Source: Alistipes finegoldii DSM 17242 | GTDB lineage: Bacteria; Bacteroidota; Bacteroidia; Bacteroidales; Rikenellaceae | Length of the DNA: 64,000 nucleotides | Direction of reading: 5' to 3' | NCBI RefSeq assembly: GCF_000265365.1 | Contig: NC_018011.1 | Span: 2,118,501-2,182,500, forward strand | Shown: piece after piece, positions 62,090 to 64,000 of the stretch | How positions within the stretch are numbered: position 1 is the stretch's first letter | How the letters are laid out: the number at the start of each line of letters is the position of its first letter | Made by a program: the position numbers and the translations under genes | Notes under the pieces: generated by a model | What the model saw: the letters and a program-made list of their open reading frames with translations, nothing else | What the model was told of the DNA's origin: nothing | The model's database searches: none

Positions 62090-62351
62090 AGCCGTCGGAT
62101 TATCTGCCGCAAAAATAGTAAAAAATCTCTGTTTTACGGGGTGCCGTCCGATTTTACTCGTCCTGCGGACAATTATATTCCCCGAACGGGCCTTTCGGCC
62201 GGCAATAGGGGCCGGATGGAATCCCTTGTTGCCGAATCGGGATACGTCCGGGCCCGCATCATGCATCATGTCGGGTGTCATTAATATATATAGGTAAAAA
62301 GCGTTATTTTGAAGAAAATTGAAGATTTTTCAAAAAAAAATGCGAAAATGC

Positions 62352-62381
62352 TTGCAGGTTCAGAAAAAGTCACTACCTTTG
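62352..62381 (+). promoter_or_regulatory. rRNA promoter P1
   Basis: TTGC-containing -33 box at 62352-62354 and TACCTTTG at 62374-62381, 19 bp apart. It lies about 315 bases before 16S. Confidence 0.65.
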
Positions 62382-62507
62382 CATCCGCGTTCAAGAAAAA
62401 CGGATGTTCTTACAAAGACTGAAAGTTTACAATAAAGGAGCTTAAAGCTCTGTGTAAGCGCGATTTTCCGAAACGTAAAGTTCTTGAAAAAGATTTTTGA
62501 AAAAAGA

Positions 62508-62539
62508 TTTGCAGGATTAAAAAAGATGACTTATCTTTG
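62508..62539 (+). promoter_or_regulatory. rRNA promoter P2
   Basis: TTTG at 62508-62511 and TATCTTTG at 62532-62539, 20 bp apart, an ideal Bacteroidota promoter about 160 bases before 16S. P1 and P2 form a tandem. The stretch 62090-62351 upstream holds no gene. Confidence 0.75.
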
Positions 62540-62696
62540 CAGTCCTTTCGCACTACAAAATGCGAGACTTTTTCAAACTGGTTCTTTGAATTACTGGTTA
62601 TATTTTGAGAGAAAAGAAATGTAGTATTTATCTGTCAATTTTCCTTTTAAGGATAAACGAATAGTCAGGACTCTAACAAAACATTTATAAATTTTA

Positions 62697-64000
<1,304 letters not shown>

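Overview
The window is from a Bacteroidales chromosome, most likely Alistipes (Rikenellaceae). The evidence is the partial 16S rRNA gene at the right end, promoters of the Bacteroidota type (TTTG, 19-21 bp, TAnnTTTG), SusC/SusD and FimB/Mfa2-type genes, and a Sus-like starch locus. The species was not determined.

Region A (1 to about 28.6 kb) is a conjugative or plasmid-like element that continues off the left edge. It starts with the end of a TraG/MobC-like coupling protein, an SSB and a TraO-like protein, then small unknown genes. Next come two copies of an 'ORF6N regulator plus surface lipoprotein' module, two copies of a structured RNA candidate, and a TA-like pair. A minus-strand fimbrial operon follows (DUF3575, zinc-ribbon, OmpA-like, small TPR-like, FimB/Mfa2 anchor, fimbrillin, then a tRNA-like gene and four further lipoproteins). 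The region ends with an M23 peptidase, small genes, ParA, a Rep initiator, a divergent Xre repressor and a tyrosine integrase at 27228-28547.

Region B (28.6-61.3 kb) looks like a second integrated element. It is bounded by a 14-bp perfect (20-bp near-perfect) direct repeat of the 3' end of tRNA-Leu(CAG), at 28610 and 61323. Near-identical 20-bp motifs lie just inside both ends. It holds an integrase, an AbiE-type toxin-antitoxin pair with a third membrane gene, a mobilization/replication module (Xis-like HTH, SF3-type helicase, broken primase, MobC-like protein, MOBP-type relaxase), and then a GC-rich starch locus: MFS transporter, SusC, SusD, SusE/F, three GH13 enzymes and GH97 in one minus-strand run. 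A divergent LytS/LytTR two-component system and a GH77 4-alpha-glucanotransferase are also present. A broken IS110-family transposase lies near the right end.

Region C (61.3-64 kb) is core chromosome: tRNA-Leu(CAG), lspA, tandem rRNA promoters and the 5' part of 16S rRNA.

On how the genes work together: starch would be bound and cut at the surface (SusD/E/F and the BACON-GH13 enzyme), imported by SusC, and degraded in the periplasm by GH13 and GH97 enzymes. The MFS protein would take the products into the cytosol, where GH77 acts. The two-component system is the likely local regulator. Several G/C homopolymers of 8-9 nt fall in surface or regulatory genes, and two of them break the reading frame (a lipoprotein and the histidine kinase). 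These may be contingency loci or assembly errors.
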